A stretch of DNA of 64,000 bases from Thermoactinomyces intermedius (GTDB lineage: Bacteria; Bacillota; Bacilli; Thermoactinomycetales; Thermoactinomycetaceae): NCBI RefSeq assembly GCF_016055025.1, contig NZ_JAECVW010000002.1. The stretch is one strand, 5' to 3'. The notes below the pieces were generated by a model. It had not been told where the DNA came from. It saw nothing but the letters and a program-made list of their open reading frames with translations, and ran no database searches. This document shows, piece after piece, positions 24,737-32,725 of the stretch. The position numbers and the translations under genes were made by a program. How positions within the stretch are numbered: the first letter of the stretch is position 1; each line of letters starts with the position of its first letter.

Positions 24737-25716
24737 ACCGTTTGATTTACAATGAAGTCCTGAAAATGATAAAAAACAAACGGATTTTGGTGATATTGCT
24801 GATTTTGTTTATTTTAATCCCTCTTTTCACTTACGCGCAATACCGAAATACAGCGGAACAAATCAAACAATCGGGAACTGACGACTGGCGCTTGTTATTG
24901 CAGCAACAAATCGTGGATCAGCAAAACCGCCTGGCATCCAGCAGAATTCCGGAAGAGTGGAAAACATGGGCCAAAATCAATATTGAACAGCAACAATATT
25001 ACTTGGAACACAACATCAATCCGGCAGCACCGGGCGCTCCCACATTCCTCAGAAAATTCATCGAACAGTCATCTTCCCTGTTCCTGCCGTTATTGGTGGT
25101 CGTATTGGCTTCCGACATCGTTTCCGGGGAATATACGCGGGGAACCATCAAGCTGCTTTTAACCCGGCCGGTGCCGCGGTGGAAAATTTTACTCAGCAAA
25201 TATATTGCGCTGTTGCTGGGCATTTCGCTTTTGCTGCTTTTGACGGCGGTCACCGGATACGCCATCTCCGGCATCGCCTTTGGTTACCGGGGATGGTCCC
25301 TGCCGGTTTTAACCGGTTTTCAAATCCAGGGGGATCAGCTGTTGACCGGACATGTCCGTCTCATCCCGCAATGGAAATACATTTTTATGGCTTTCGGGCT
25401 CGTTTGGTTTTCAAGCATCGTGGTTGGTACCCTTTCGTTTATGGTTTCCGTTTTGGTAAGAAGCACGGCGGCCGGCATCGGCATTTTGTTGGCCGCCATC
25501 ATCTCCGGCAACCTGCTGATGCAAATGGCTCCGTCGTGGAAGATCCTCAAATACTTTGCATTCACGCATTTAAGCCTGACGGATTATTTGGCCGGAAAAC
25601 CGATAATGATGGAAGACATGAGTTTCCCTTTTTCCCTGTTCATTTTAAGCATCTGGGCTTTGGCCGCTTTGTGCATTTCATGGATCACCTTTGTACGGAA
25701 AGACATTTTATCTTGA
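24733..25716 (+). CDS. ABC-2 type transporter permease
   Basis: A 327-aa membrane protein with six predicted helices: an N-terminal helix, a large external loop with YYLEHNINPAAPG, then LPLLVVVLASDIVSGEYTRGTIKLLLTRPVPR, the ABC-2 signature. The start is TTG 24733, which overlaps the TGA of the ATPase gene and has GGGGG upstream; longer readings run through the ATPase gene and are rejected. It probably exports a lipid, polymer or peptide with its partner ATPase. Confidence 0.88.
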   Translation: MNRLIYNEVLKMIKNKRILVILLILFILIPLFTYAQYRNTAEQIKQSGTDDWRLLLQQQIVDQQNRLASSRIPEEWKTWAKINIEQQQYYLEHNINPAAPGAPTFLRKFIEQSSSLFLPLLVVVLASDIVSGEYTRGTIKLLLTRPVPRWKILLSKYIALLLGISLLLLLTAVTGYAISGIAFGYRGWSLPVLTGFQIQGDQLLTGHVRLIPQWKYIFMAFGLVWFSSIVVGTLSFMVSVLVRSTAAGIGILLAAIISGNLLMQMAPSWKILKYFAFTHLSLTDYLAGKPIMMEDMSFPFSLFILSIWALAALCISWITFVRKDILS

Positions 25717-25747
25717 AAAAGCAAAGCCATGCTCTTTTGAGCATGGC
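25716..25747 (-). terminator. Rho-independent terminator after ilvE
   Basis: GCCATGCTC / GAGCATGGC stem with a TTTT loop. The minus-strand tail is T-rich (TTTGCTTTTT). It also lies just after the plus-strand permease gene. Confidence 0.7.
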
Positions 25748-25758
25748 CAAAGGGAAGA

Positions 25759-26670
25759 TTAACCCACGACTCCGAATTTTTTGTTTTCGTAGACAGGAAC
25801 CCCTTCCTGGCGGGCATATTGCGCAAACTCTTCTTTTAATTCTTTCGTCACCTTTCCGGGAACCCCATCCCCGATGGTTCGTCCGTCCACTTTCACAACC
25901 CCGATGACTTCGGCGGCCGTTCCGGTCAGGAACACTTCATCCGCCACATACACATCATGTCTGGTAAACGGCTGTTCTTTGACCTCATACCCTTTTTGCC
26001 GGGCCAAATCCATTATGGTGGCGCGGGTGATCCCTTCAAGCGCCCCGATATAACTGGGCGGTGTATATAAGACGTTGTTTTTGACGATGAAAATGTTGTC
26101 ACCGGACCCTTCCGCGACATATCCTTCGGAATTCAGCATCAAAGCTTCGGAAACCCCGGCCAAATTCGCCTCGATTTTCACCAGGATGTTATTGAGGTAA
26201 TTGAGCGATTTGATCTTGGGATCCAGGGCATCGGGAATGTTTCGCCTTGTGGGAACAGTGATGATGGAAATTCCCTTTTCATAAAATTCATTGGGAAATA
26301 ACCGGACTTGGTCCGCGATAATGATGACGCTTGATTGGGAGCATTTTTTCGGGTCGAGTCCCAAATCCCCCACTCCCCGTGACACCACCAAACGGATATA
26401 AGCATCTTGAAGCCGGTTCCGGCGCACGGTGTCACAAACCAAGCGGCTCATTTCTTCCTTCGAATATGGAATCGTCAACAAAATGGATTTGGCTGAATCA
26501 TATAAACGGTCAATATGTTCTTTCAACTTGAAAACTTTTCCGTCATAAGCGCGAATTCCCTCAAAAACACCGTCACCATACAAAAAACCGTGATCAAAAA
26601 CGGAAATGAATGCTTCTTCTTTTCGCTTGTATTCCCCATTCATGAAAATCCATCGTTCAGTCCCCGTCAA
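25759..26670 (-). CDS. ilvE: Branched-chain amino acid aminotransferase
   Basis: A 303-aa class IV PLP aminotransferase for the last step of Val, Leu and Ile synthesis. Motifs are VFDHGFLYGDGVFEGIRAY at the N-terminus, the PLP lysine in IKSLNYLNNIL (about residue 155) and EGSGDNIFIV. The start is TTG 26670, eight bases after AAGGAG, giving an N-terminus TGTERWIFMNG; upstream codons overlap the ribosome site. A 210-base leader with a riboswitch precedes it. Confidence 0.94.
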   Translation of the reverse strand: MTGTERWIFMNGEYKRKEEAFISVFDHGFLYGDGVFEGIRAYDGKVFKLKEHIDRLYDSAKSILLTIPYSKEEMSRLVCDTVRRNRLQDAYIRLVVSRGVGDLGLDPKKCSQSSVIIIADQVRLFPNEFYEKGISIITVPTRRNIPDALDPKIKSLNYLNNILVKIEANLAGVSEALMLNSEGYVAEGSGDNIFIVKNNVLYTPPSYIGALEGITRATIMDLARQKGYEVKEQPFTRHDVYVADEVFLTGTAAEVIGVVKVDGRTIGDGVPGKVTKELKEEFAQYARQEGVPVYENKKFGVVG

Positions 26671-26703
26671 AATAAACACTCCTTATGGAATGGATGTTAT
26701 GAT

Positions 26704-26721
26704 AAAAAGCCCCTCAGAGGC
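26704..26721 (-). terminator. Attenuator terminator in the ilvE leader
   Basis: GCCTC-TGA-GGGGC hairpin followed by five T, between the aptamer and ilvE. Its 3' arm and T-run (plus 26701-26711) can instead pair with the aptamer core at 26759-26768. Confidence 0.75.
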
Positions 26722-26738
26722 AAATTCCAATCCTTGCG

Positions 26739-26853
26739 AATCAGAACCTGCCGCTGGAGGCTTTTATCCCCACGGTGTACACCGGTTGGTGTTGGTGCCG
26801 CTCGGTCCAGACTTCTTCAACCGAAGAACGGAACCCTAGGCACCCTTCTGATT
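26739..26853 (-). promoter_or_regulatory. ykkC subtype 2 riboswitch aptamer, probably ppGpp-sensing, upstream of ilvE
   Basis: The leader RNA contains CCTAGGGTTCCG, GGACCGAGCGGCACC and ACACCGTGGGGATAAAAG, the conserved blocks of ykkC subtype 2 RNAs (PRPP, ppGpp and related ligands). Helices are visible: an eight-base closing stem AATCAGAA/TTCTGATT (26846-26853 with 26739-26746), GGTGCC/GGCACC, and a third hairpin CACC/GGTG. Subtype 2a (ppGpp) RNAs are known to control branched-chain amino acid genes, which fits ilvE. The PRPP class cannot be excluded by eye. A terminator hairpin follows, so control is by transcription attenuation. Confidence 0.8.
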
Positions 26854-26887
26854 AAACTGAAAATTCATTATCGATAAATTTTCAATC

Positions 26888-26916
26888 ATTATACCCCGCC
26901 GGTTTGCAGATGTCAA
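26888..26916 (-). promoter_or_regulatory. Consensus sigma-A promoter of ilvE
   Basis: TTGACA and TATAAT with a 17-base spacer on the minus strand, a perfect match to consensus. It gives a leader of about 210 bases. Confidence 0.9.
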
Positions 26917-26924
26917 ACAATTTC

Positions 26925-27818
26925 TCAGCTTCTCTGCTGGATCGCTAATGTTTTTCCGACTTCTTTGAAAAAACAAGGGAACGAACCCAGAACACGAACC
27001 TGGCATCCCAACGCTTCAATCTCTTTGATGGCACCCTGCATCAAGACATGTTCAACCGGCAACTCGGCATCGATCCAAAAGAAGTAATTACCCAGCCCCG
27101 TTTTAGTCGGCCTGGACTCAATATGCGTCAAATTCACCTTGCGCCAGGAAAAAGCCGCCAACACCTGATACAGCGCCCCCGGATAGTCGGAAGGCAAAAT
27201 GACCTGCAAGCTGGTTTTGCGGGTGTCGGAGTCCGGGAACGAAGAGGAATCTTCGCGGCTGACGACAAAAAAACGGGTGAAATTGTTCGGATGATCTTCC
27301 GCATGTTCCTGGATGATTTGCAGTCCGTACTCTTTGGCGGCAGCTTCCGGACCGACGGCAAGCCACGGTTCCCCGGGATGCCCCGCAACCATTTCCGCCG
27401 CTTGCGCCGTGCTTTCCATCATCTTGTACTCGGCACAAGGATACCGTTTTCTGAGGTTTAACTCGCATTGGGCTATTCCCTGCGGATGGGAATAAATGCG
27501 CTGGATCTGATGCGGATCCCGGTGGATGACAGACGGATGCCCCATGATGCATTGGGCAATCGGATAAACCAATTCGGCGCAAACCGGCAGATCCACATGG
27601 TGAATCAACCAATCCAGTGTGGAATTCACCGATCCTTCAATGGTATTCTCAATCGGAACGACAGCACACCGGGTTTCTTTTTCCTGAGTGGCATTCAAGC
27701 AATCGGGAATCGAAGCATAAGGAATAAATTGAACGTCTTCTTCATGCGCGAACAAAGCTTTTGCAGCCATATAACTAAACGTTCCGACAGGTCCAAGATA
27801 GGCAACACGTTTATCCAT
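26925..27818 (-). CDS. pheA: Prephenate dehydratase
   Basis: A 297-aa enzyme converting prephenate to phenylpyruvate in phenylalanine synthesis. The N-terminal catalytic domain begins AYLGPVGTFSYMAA and has the VPIENTIEGSVNSTLD motif. NNFTRFFVV marks the end of the catalytic domain (TRF motif). The C-terminal ACT domain (about residues 200-280, PGALYQVLAAFSWRKVNLTHIESRP) is the phenylalanine-sensing site. ATG 27818 has AAGGAG seven bases upstream. It follows thrB closely. Confidence 0.95.
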   Translation of the reverse strand: MDKRVAYLGPVGTFSYMAAKALFAHEEDVQFIPYASIPDCLNATQEKETRCAVVPIENTIEGSVNSTLDWLIHHVDLPVCAELVYPIAQCIMGHPSVIHRDPHQIQRIYSHPQGIAQCELNLRKRYPCAEYKMMESTAQAAEMVAGHPGEPWLAVGPEAAAKEYGLQIIQEHAEDHPNNFTRFFVVSREDSSSFPDSDTRKTSLQVILPSDYPGALYQVLAAFSWRKVNLTHIESRPTKTGLGNYFFWIDAELPVEHVLMQGAIKEIEALGCQVRVLGSFPCFFKEVGKTLAIQQRS

Positions 27819-27838
27819 GCACAAACTCCTTATATTTT

Positions 27839-28768
27839 TCAAATGAATTTACTATGTTTTTCTGTGGCTGTCAACTCCACTGCCGCCCCTTTCTCAGCCG
27901 GAAACATCTTTTCCATCCGGACCGGCACGTTTAGCTCATAAAACAACCGGCGGAAAAACCGTTCCAGCTCCATCCAGTCATTCACAAAAGCCACCATGGT
28001 CGGCCCCGCCCCGCTCAAAGCAATCCCGTAAGCACCATGGGCAGTCGCTTCGTTTAAACTTTCTTTCAAACCGGGAATCAACGTTTCACGGTAGGGCTGA
28101 TGAAAAGCATCCTGCATGGCCGTTTTCAGCAAGTCCCATTGTTTCAAAAACAAAGCCGCCACCAGCAAATTGGCCCGGCTGCTTGCCAACACCGCATCAT
28201 CCCGCGGATACTGATCCGGCAGCGCCCGGCGGGCCGTTTGGGTCAACAGGGATTGTTCCGGAATGACCGTCATCACCGGCATATCTGGCGGTTCGCACGC
28301 CACCGCTTCCACCTGCCGGCCATCCCAGGAGGCAATCACCACCCCTCCGAAAAGGGAAGCCCCGACATTATCCGGATGCCCTTCCAACAGCGTGGCTCTT
28401 CTCAACAACTCTTTGCGGCTCCAGTTCATGCCAAGCAGGTGATCGGCCGCCATGAGGCCGGCCACAATCGCCGCCGCACTGCTTCCCAACCCTCTGGCCA
28501 CCGGTATGTCATTTTCAATATGCAACTTAAAAGGCGGGAGAAAGACACCCTGTTCCCGGGAGACATCCCGGATGACACGGACAATCAGGTTATCCTCATC
28601 CCGGGAAACTTGACCGGCATGCTTTCCCCCGACCGTGATCTCCCAACAGGAGGACGGTTCAAAATAAAGCGTCAGATAACAATTCAGAGCCATCCCGATC
28701 GAATCAAAGCCCGGACCCAGATTGGCCGAGCTGCCCGGAACTTTCACCCGAAACGGCGAGAAGCTCAT
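27839..28768 (-). CDS. thrB: Homoserine kinase
   Basis: A 309-aa GHMP-family kinase phosphorylating homoserine for threonine synthesis. It has the VPGSSANLGPGFDSIG N-terminal motif, the ATP-binding PVARGLGSSAAAIVAG (about residues 87-102) and the C-terminal GIALSGAGPTMVAF. ATG 28768 overlaps the thrC stop (ATGA), so the two are coupled. Length matches the family. Confidence 0.95.
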   Translation of the reverse strand: MSFSPFRVKVPGSSANLGPGFDSIGMALNCYLTLYFEPSSCWEITVGGKHAGQVSRDEDNLIVRVIRDVSREQGVFLPPFKLHIENDIPVARGLGSSAAAIVAGLMAADHLLGMNWSRKELLRRATLLEGHPDNVGASLFGGVVIASWDGRQVEAVACEPPDMPVMTVIPEQSLLTQTARRALPDQYPRDDAVLASSRANLLVAALFLKQWDLLKTAMQDAFHQPYRETLIPGLKESLNEATAHGAYGIALSGAGPTMVAFVNDWMELERFFRRLFYELNVPVRMEKMFPAEKGAAVELTATEKHSKFI

Positions 28769-29838
28769 AACGGAAAACTCCCTGATTTTTGTTTTTCAAA
28801 CAGACAATCCAAAATCGCTTCCTTTTCACAGGCGATGACTCGCGGCTTTACTTGAACCGTGTCCAAGGCGATGTGCGGATCCTTGAGGCCGTTACCCGTC
28901 AACACGCACACGACTGTTTTTGGTTTCCCTTTTCCAGAACGAAGCATTTTCATCACGCCGGCCACGGAAGCGGCAGATGCCGGCTCGCAAAACACACCTT
29001 CCTTTTTGGCGATCTCTTGATAGGCAAACAACATTTCACGGTCTGTGACAGACGAAATCAACCCTTTGGATTCATCTGCTGCCTGAACCGCCTGTTTCCA
29101 ACTGGCCGGGTTTCCGATCCGGATTGCGGTCGCCACCGTTTCCGGCTCGGCAACCGGCTCCCCGCGGACAATGGCGGCTGCCCCCTCCGCTTCAAACCCC
29201 CACATTTTCGGGAGGGTTTGGATGATTCCTTTTTGGTGATACTCTTTGAAACCTTTCCAATACGCCGTGATATTGCCGGCATTTCCGACTGGAATCGCCA
29301 ACACATCCGGGGCTTCCCCCAACTGTTCGGCAATTTCAAACGCCGCGGTTTTTTGCCCTTCGATCCGGTACGGATTGACGGAATTGACCAAGGTGACAGG
29401 ATGAGTTTCCGTGATGTCACGCACCACCTTCAGCGCTTGGTCAAAATTTCCCTTTACGGACAAAACCGTGGCCCCATACATGACTGCCTGCGAAAGTTTG
29501 CCCATAGCCACATACCCGTCCGGCACCACCACAAAGCATTGAATTCCCATTTTGGCGGCATAGGCTGCGGCCGATGCGGCCGTGTTTCCCGTCGATGCAC
29601 AAATCACAGCCCGGCTTCCCTCTTCTTTTGCTTTGGCAATGGCCAAAACCATACCGCGGTCTTTGAAGGAACCGGTCGGATTTGCACCTTCAAATTTCAA
29701 ATACAACCGGACGCCCCATTCCCTGGATAAGGTTTCTGCATAATAAAGCGGGGTCTCTCCTTCGTACAAGGTCAACTTTGGCGTCTCCGGGGTGATCGGC
29801 AGATCCTCTCTGTACTTTTCCAAAATTCCTGTTCTCAT
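28765..29838 (-). CDS. thrC: Threonine synthase
   Basis: A 357-aa PLP enzyme converting O-phosphohomoserine to threonine. The PLP lysine lies in NPTGSFKDRGM (about residue 59). CASTGNTAASAAAYA and the glycine-rich PVGNAGNITAYW phosphate loop are typical. ATG 29838 has GAGGAG upstream. The usual partner hom (homoserine dehydrogenase) is not in this cluster. Confidence 0.95.
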   Translation of the reverse strand: MRTGILEKYREDLPITPETPKLTLYEGETPLYYAETLSREWGVRLYLKFEGANPTGSFKDRGMVLAIAKAKEEGSRAVICASTGNTAASAAAYAAKMGIQCFVVVPDGYVAMGKLSQAVMYGATVLSVKGNFDQALKVVRDITETHPVTLVNSVNPYRIEGQKTAAFEIAEQLGEAPDVLAIPVGNAGNITAYWKGFKEYHQKGIIQTLPKMWGFEAEGAAAIVRGEPVAEPETVATAIRIGNPASWKQAVQAADESKGLISSVTDREMLFAYQEIAKKEGVFCEPASAASVAGVMKMLRSGKGKPKTVVCVLTGNGLKDPHIALDTVQVKPRVIACEKEAILDCLFEKQKSGSFPL

Positions 29839-29861
29839 CTTTCTTCTCTCCTCACTCTCTC

Positions 29862-30305
29862 TTACTCTCCTGAGCCGACAACGGCGGCCCGCCGCACACC
29901 ATCCAAACGGGAAAGCCCGTGCAAAACAGTTTGGATATCGGCTTCCATCTGCGTGGTATCCACAGACATTGACACCGTGGCTTCCCCTTGCAAGGGAATG
30001 GTCTGGTTGATGGTCAGGACACTGGTATTCATCCCGGCCATGTATTGGAGCACTTGGGATAAAACCCCTGCCCGGTGTTCCAGCGTCAGGGCAATGGTGA
30101 CAATTTTCTCTTTCACCATCGCATTAAACGGAAAAACACTGTTTTTATATTTGTAGAACGAGCTGCGGCTCAAGCCCACTCTTTCCACTGCTTCCTGCAC
30201 CTTGGTCACTTCTTTGGTTTCAAGCAATTTTTTCACTTCCAACGTTTTCTGAATCGCTTCAGGAAGCATATCCACACGAACCAATGCAAATATATCTTCT
30301 GACAT
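29862..30305 (-). CDS. pheB: ACT domain-containing protein PheB
   Basis: A 147-aa protein, the same length as B. subtilis PheB. The N-terminus carries a helix-turn-helix-like segment (VQEAVERVGLSRSSFYKYK, about residues 36-54). The C-terminus carries an ACT domain (about 71-145, TLEHRAGVLSQVLQYM), suggesting an amino-acid-responsive regulator. ATG 30305 has GGGGG about ten bases upstream. It heads the pheB-thrC-thrB-pheA series. Confidence 0.88.
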   Translation of the reverse strand: MSEDIFALVRVDMLPEAIQKTLEVKKLLETKEVTKVQEAVERVGLSRSSFYKYKNSVFPFNAMVKEKIVTIALTLEHRAGVLSQVLQYMAGMNTSVLTINQTIPLQGEATVSMSVDTTQMEADIQTVLHGLSRLDGVRRAAVVGSGE

Positions 30306-30453
30306 ACCCAACTGTCCCCCATTAAAAAACAAATGTTTTCTATATACGGACATTTTAATCTTTGACAGCGTTTTCAAGCAAGCTTTTTTCATATTTTTTT
30401 TCGTGTTATGATAAAATCTGCAATCATTTGCAACAAAAAGGAGCGATTGGTCA

Positions 30454-30924
30454 ATGATTTCAGTACTGTTTGTCTGCCTGGGCAACATTTGCCGTTCCCC
30501 CATGGCTGAGGCCGTGTTCCGCCATCTGGTCAAAGAGGAAGGGCTGGAGCAGGAAATTCAAACAGACTCAGCCGGCACCGGGGACTGGCATACCGGAGAG
30601 CCCCCGCACCATGGAACGCAAAAAAAATTAACCGAAGCCGGCATCTCCTTTGACGGCATCACCGCGCGTCAAGTAAAGCGGGACGATTTTTCCGCTTTCA
30701 CCTATATTATCGGAATGGATAACAACAATGTCCGTGATTTGAAGCGTTTGGCCCCGGACCCGGATCACAAAATTTACCGGTTTGTCGATTTTATTCCCGG
30801 GACTTCTTACACCGAAGTGCCTGATCCGTGGTACACGGGCAATTTTCAAGAAACGTATGATTTGGTCAGCGAAGGATGTAAAAATTTACTTGATTTCATC
30901 AAAAAGGAACATAACCTTCACTAA
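30454..30924 (+). CDS. Low-molecular-weight protein-tyrosine phosphatase
   Basis: A 156-aa LMW-PTP. The P-loop CLGNICRSP (CX5RS, Cys 8) is at the N-terminus and the general-acid DPWY is at about residues 125-128. Members such as YfkJ act in stress resistance in Bacillus. ATG 30454 has AAGGAG about ten bases upstream. A TATGAT -10 element precedes it, but no convincing -35. Confidence 0.93.
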   Translation: MISVLFVCLGNICRSPMAEAVFRHLVKEEGLEQEIQTDSAGTGDWHTGEPPHHGTQKKLTEAGISFDGITARQVKRDDFSAFTYIIGMDNNNVRDLKRLAPDPDHKIYRFVDFIPGTSYTEVPDPWYTGNFQETYDLVSEGCKNLLDFIKKEHNLH

Positions 30925-31004
30925 ATTTTCGGGAAACTGTTCCGGTTTCCCTTTCATATTCCATCCAATCCTGCTTATACTAAATAGAGCAAGGTGGTGA
31001 TGAA

Positions 31005-31385
31005 ATGCAACACCTCTGGAAAACAAAAATTTTCTCCATCCTCTTACTCGCTTGTTTTTCCGTCGGCTTTTCATTCCCGGTCGAACATTCTCTGACATTA
31101 ACCCCGGACCAGTCCCAACCCTCATCCTGGACCGAATGGTTTCATCTTGACAAAGGAACCATGACCATGGAAATTCAAAATGACGGTCCTTCTCCGGTCT
31201 ATTACTATGTATTTACCTACTGTGACCATTTGGAATGTCCGACCATCGCCGAGGGAAAAGTCCCGCCGGGCACAAAGAAAATACAAAAAATTGTGCATGA
31301 TGAAGGAAAATTCATGTTCAAACTGGATCAAGCCCCGGATGAAAACGCCCGTTATTCCCATGCCACCGGGACCATCCGTCAATAA
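31005..31385 (+). CDS. Small exported protein, unknown function (126 aa)
   Basis: The frame from ATG 31005 has AAGGTGGTGA just upstream. The N-terminus is a signal sequence: Lys residues, a short hydrophobic core, then LLLAC, which could be a lipobox with Cys 17 or a normal cleavage region. The mature part is polar, with one CDHLEC pair and a VYYYVFTYC strand, suggesting a small beta-rich secreted domain. I do not recognise the family. It follows the phosphatase by 80 bases, and its own TATACT element suggests separate transcription. Confidence 0.6.
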   Translation: MQHLWKTKIFSILLLACFSVGFSFPVEHSLTLTPDQSQPSSWTEWFHLDKGTMTMEIQNDGPSPVYYYVFTYCDHLECPTIAEGKVPPGTKKIQKIVHDEGKFMFKLDQAPDENARYSHATGTIRQ

Positions 31386-31415
31386 AAAAGCAACCGGATC
31401 CCCGGTTGCTTTTTT
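31384..31415. terminator. Bidirectional terminator between the small exported protein gene and obg
   Basis: AAAAAGCAACCGG / CCGGTTGCTTTTT stem with an ATCC loop, flanked by A and T runs for the two convergent genes. Confidence 0.9.
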
Positions 31416-32718
31416 AATAATCCACGGCATCATTCAATTCAAATTCCATGTCCCCGATCCGTACCGTATCTCCGTCTTTTGCCCCGCGTTTGCGGAGCGC
31501 TTCTTCCACTCCCATGTTCCGGATGATTTTTGCAAAGCGCATGATGCTGTCATGATAGGAAAAATTCGTCCGTTGAACCAACGCTTGAATCCGCTCGCCT
31601 TCCACCACGTAAACTTCATTTTCTTTGCGAATGGTAAATGCCGGGTCGTCCTCTTCTTTGTTCCGGTAGACCTTCCGCCGTGCAGGCAACTCCATCGGTT
31701 CCCCGGGAGCCGGCATCTCTTTTTCCACTTTCTCCAACAATTGAACAACTGCATAAATCAAGTCTTTGACCCCTTTGCCGGTCGCTGCGGAAATCGGATA
31801 AACCGGCACCTCTTCTCCCACTTGCTCTTTAAACAACGCAAGGTTTTCTTCGGCGTCCGGCAAATCCATTTTGTTTGCCGCCACAATTTGCGGGCGCTTC
31901 TCCAATTCCTGGCGATATTGCTTCAACTCTTCGTTGATCTGCAAATAATCCTGATAAGGATCCCGTCCTTCGGATCCTGCCATATCAATGACATGGACGA
32001 TCACCCGGGTCCGTTCCACATGGCGCAAAAATTGATGCCCCAAGCCGACGCCCTGATGGGCGCCTTCAATCAATCCGGGAAGGTCCGCCATCACAAAGCT
32101 CCGGCCGCTTTCGACATGAACCACTCCCAGGTTGGGAACGAGCGTTGTGAAGTGGTAGGCGGCCACTTTGGGTTTGGCTGCGGAAACAACGGATAACAAC
32201 GTCGATTTTCCAACGCTCGGATACCCAACCAGACCGACATCCGCCAATAATTTCAATTCAAGCTCAATCCAACGTTCTTCACCCGGCTCCCCATTTTCGG
32301 CAATTTGCGGCGCCGGATTGACAGGGGTGGCAAACCGGATGTTTCCGCGGCCGCCACGGCCTCCACGGGCAACGACTGCTTTCTGGCCGCTTTCCGTCAG
32401 ATCCGCGATCAATTCACCCGTATCGGCATCCCGAACCACCGTTCCCGGAGGAACTTTCACCACCAAATCTTCTGCATTGGCACCGTGTTGCGATTTGGAA
32501 CGCCCGTTTTCTCCCCGTTTGGCCTTAAAATGCTTTTGGTACCGGAAGTCCATCAACGTCCGCAAGCCTTCATCCACGATAAAAACGACATCTCCGCCAC
32601 GGCCTCCGTCTCCGCCTGCCGGACCGCCTTTGGGTACATACTTTTCCCGGCGGAATGCCACCATGCCGTTTCCACCATCCCCGCCTTTTACATATACCTT
32701 GACTTTATCCACAAACAT
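31414..32718 (-). CDS. obg: GTPase Obg (CgtA)
   Basis: A 434-aa Obg GTPase involved in 50S ribosome assembly, stress signalling and sporulation initiation. The glycine-rich Obg fold (GGDGGNGMVAFRREK, GGRGGDVVF) is followed by the G domain with GYPSVGKSTLL, DLPGLIEGAH and NKMD, and the C-terminal OCT domain. ATG 32718 has AAGGTGA seven bases upstream. It follows spo0B within eight bases, as in B. subtilis. Confidence 0.97.
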   Translation of the reverse strand: MFVDKVKVYVKGGDGGNGMVAFRREKYVPKGGPAGGDGGRGGDVVFIVDEGLRTLMDFRYQKHFKAKRGENGRSKSQHGANAEDLVVKVPPGTVVRDADTGELIADLTESGQKAVVARGGRGGRGNIRFATPVNPAPQIAENGEPGEERWIELELKLLADVGLVGYPSVGKSTLLSVVSAAKPKVAAYHFTTLVPNLGVVHVESGRSFVMADLPGLIEGAHQGVGLGHQFLRHVERTRVIVHVIDMAGSEGRDPYQDYLQINEELKQYRQELEKRPQIVAANKMDLPDAEENLALFKEQVGEEVPVYPISAATGKGVKDLIYAVVQLLEKVEKEMPAPGEPMELPARRKVYRNKEEDDPAFTIRKENEVYVVEGERIQALVQRTNFSYHDSIMRFAKIIRNMGVEEALRKRGAKDGDTVRIGDMEFELNDAVDY

Positions 32719-32725
32719 TGCTTCG

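Noticed and set aside
26701..26853. Guanidine-I riboswitch for the ilvE leader
   Set aside because: Conserved blocks fit ykkC subtype 2 better, and the downstream gene is a branched-chain aminotransferase rather than a guanidine exporter or carboxylase.
28789..29730. 313-codon plus-strand frame opposite thrC
   Set aside because: Shadow of threonine synthase; no initiation signals or recognisable domain.
31180..32196. 338-codon plus-strand open frame opposite obg
   Set aside because: Antisense to obg, begins inside the small exported protein gene, and crosses a bidirectional terminator.
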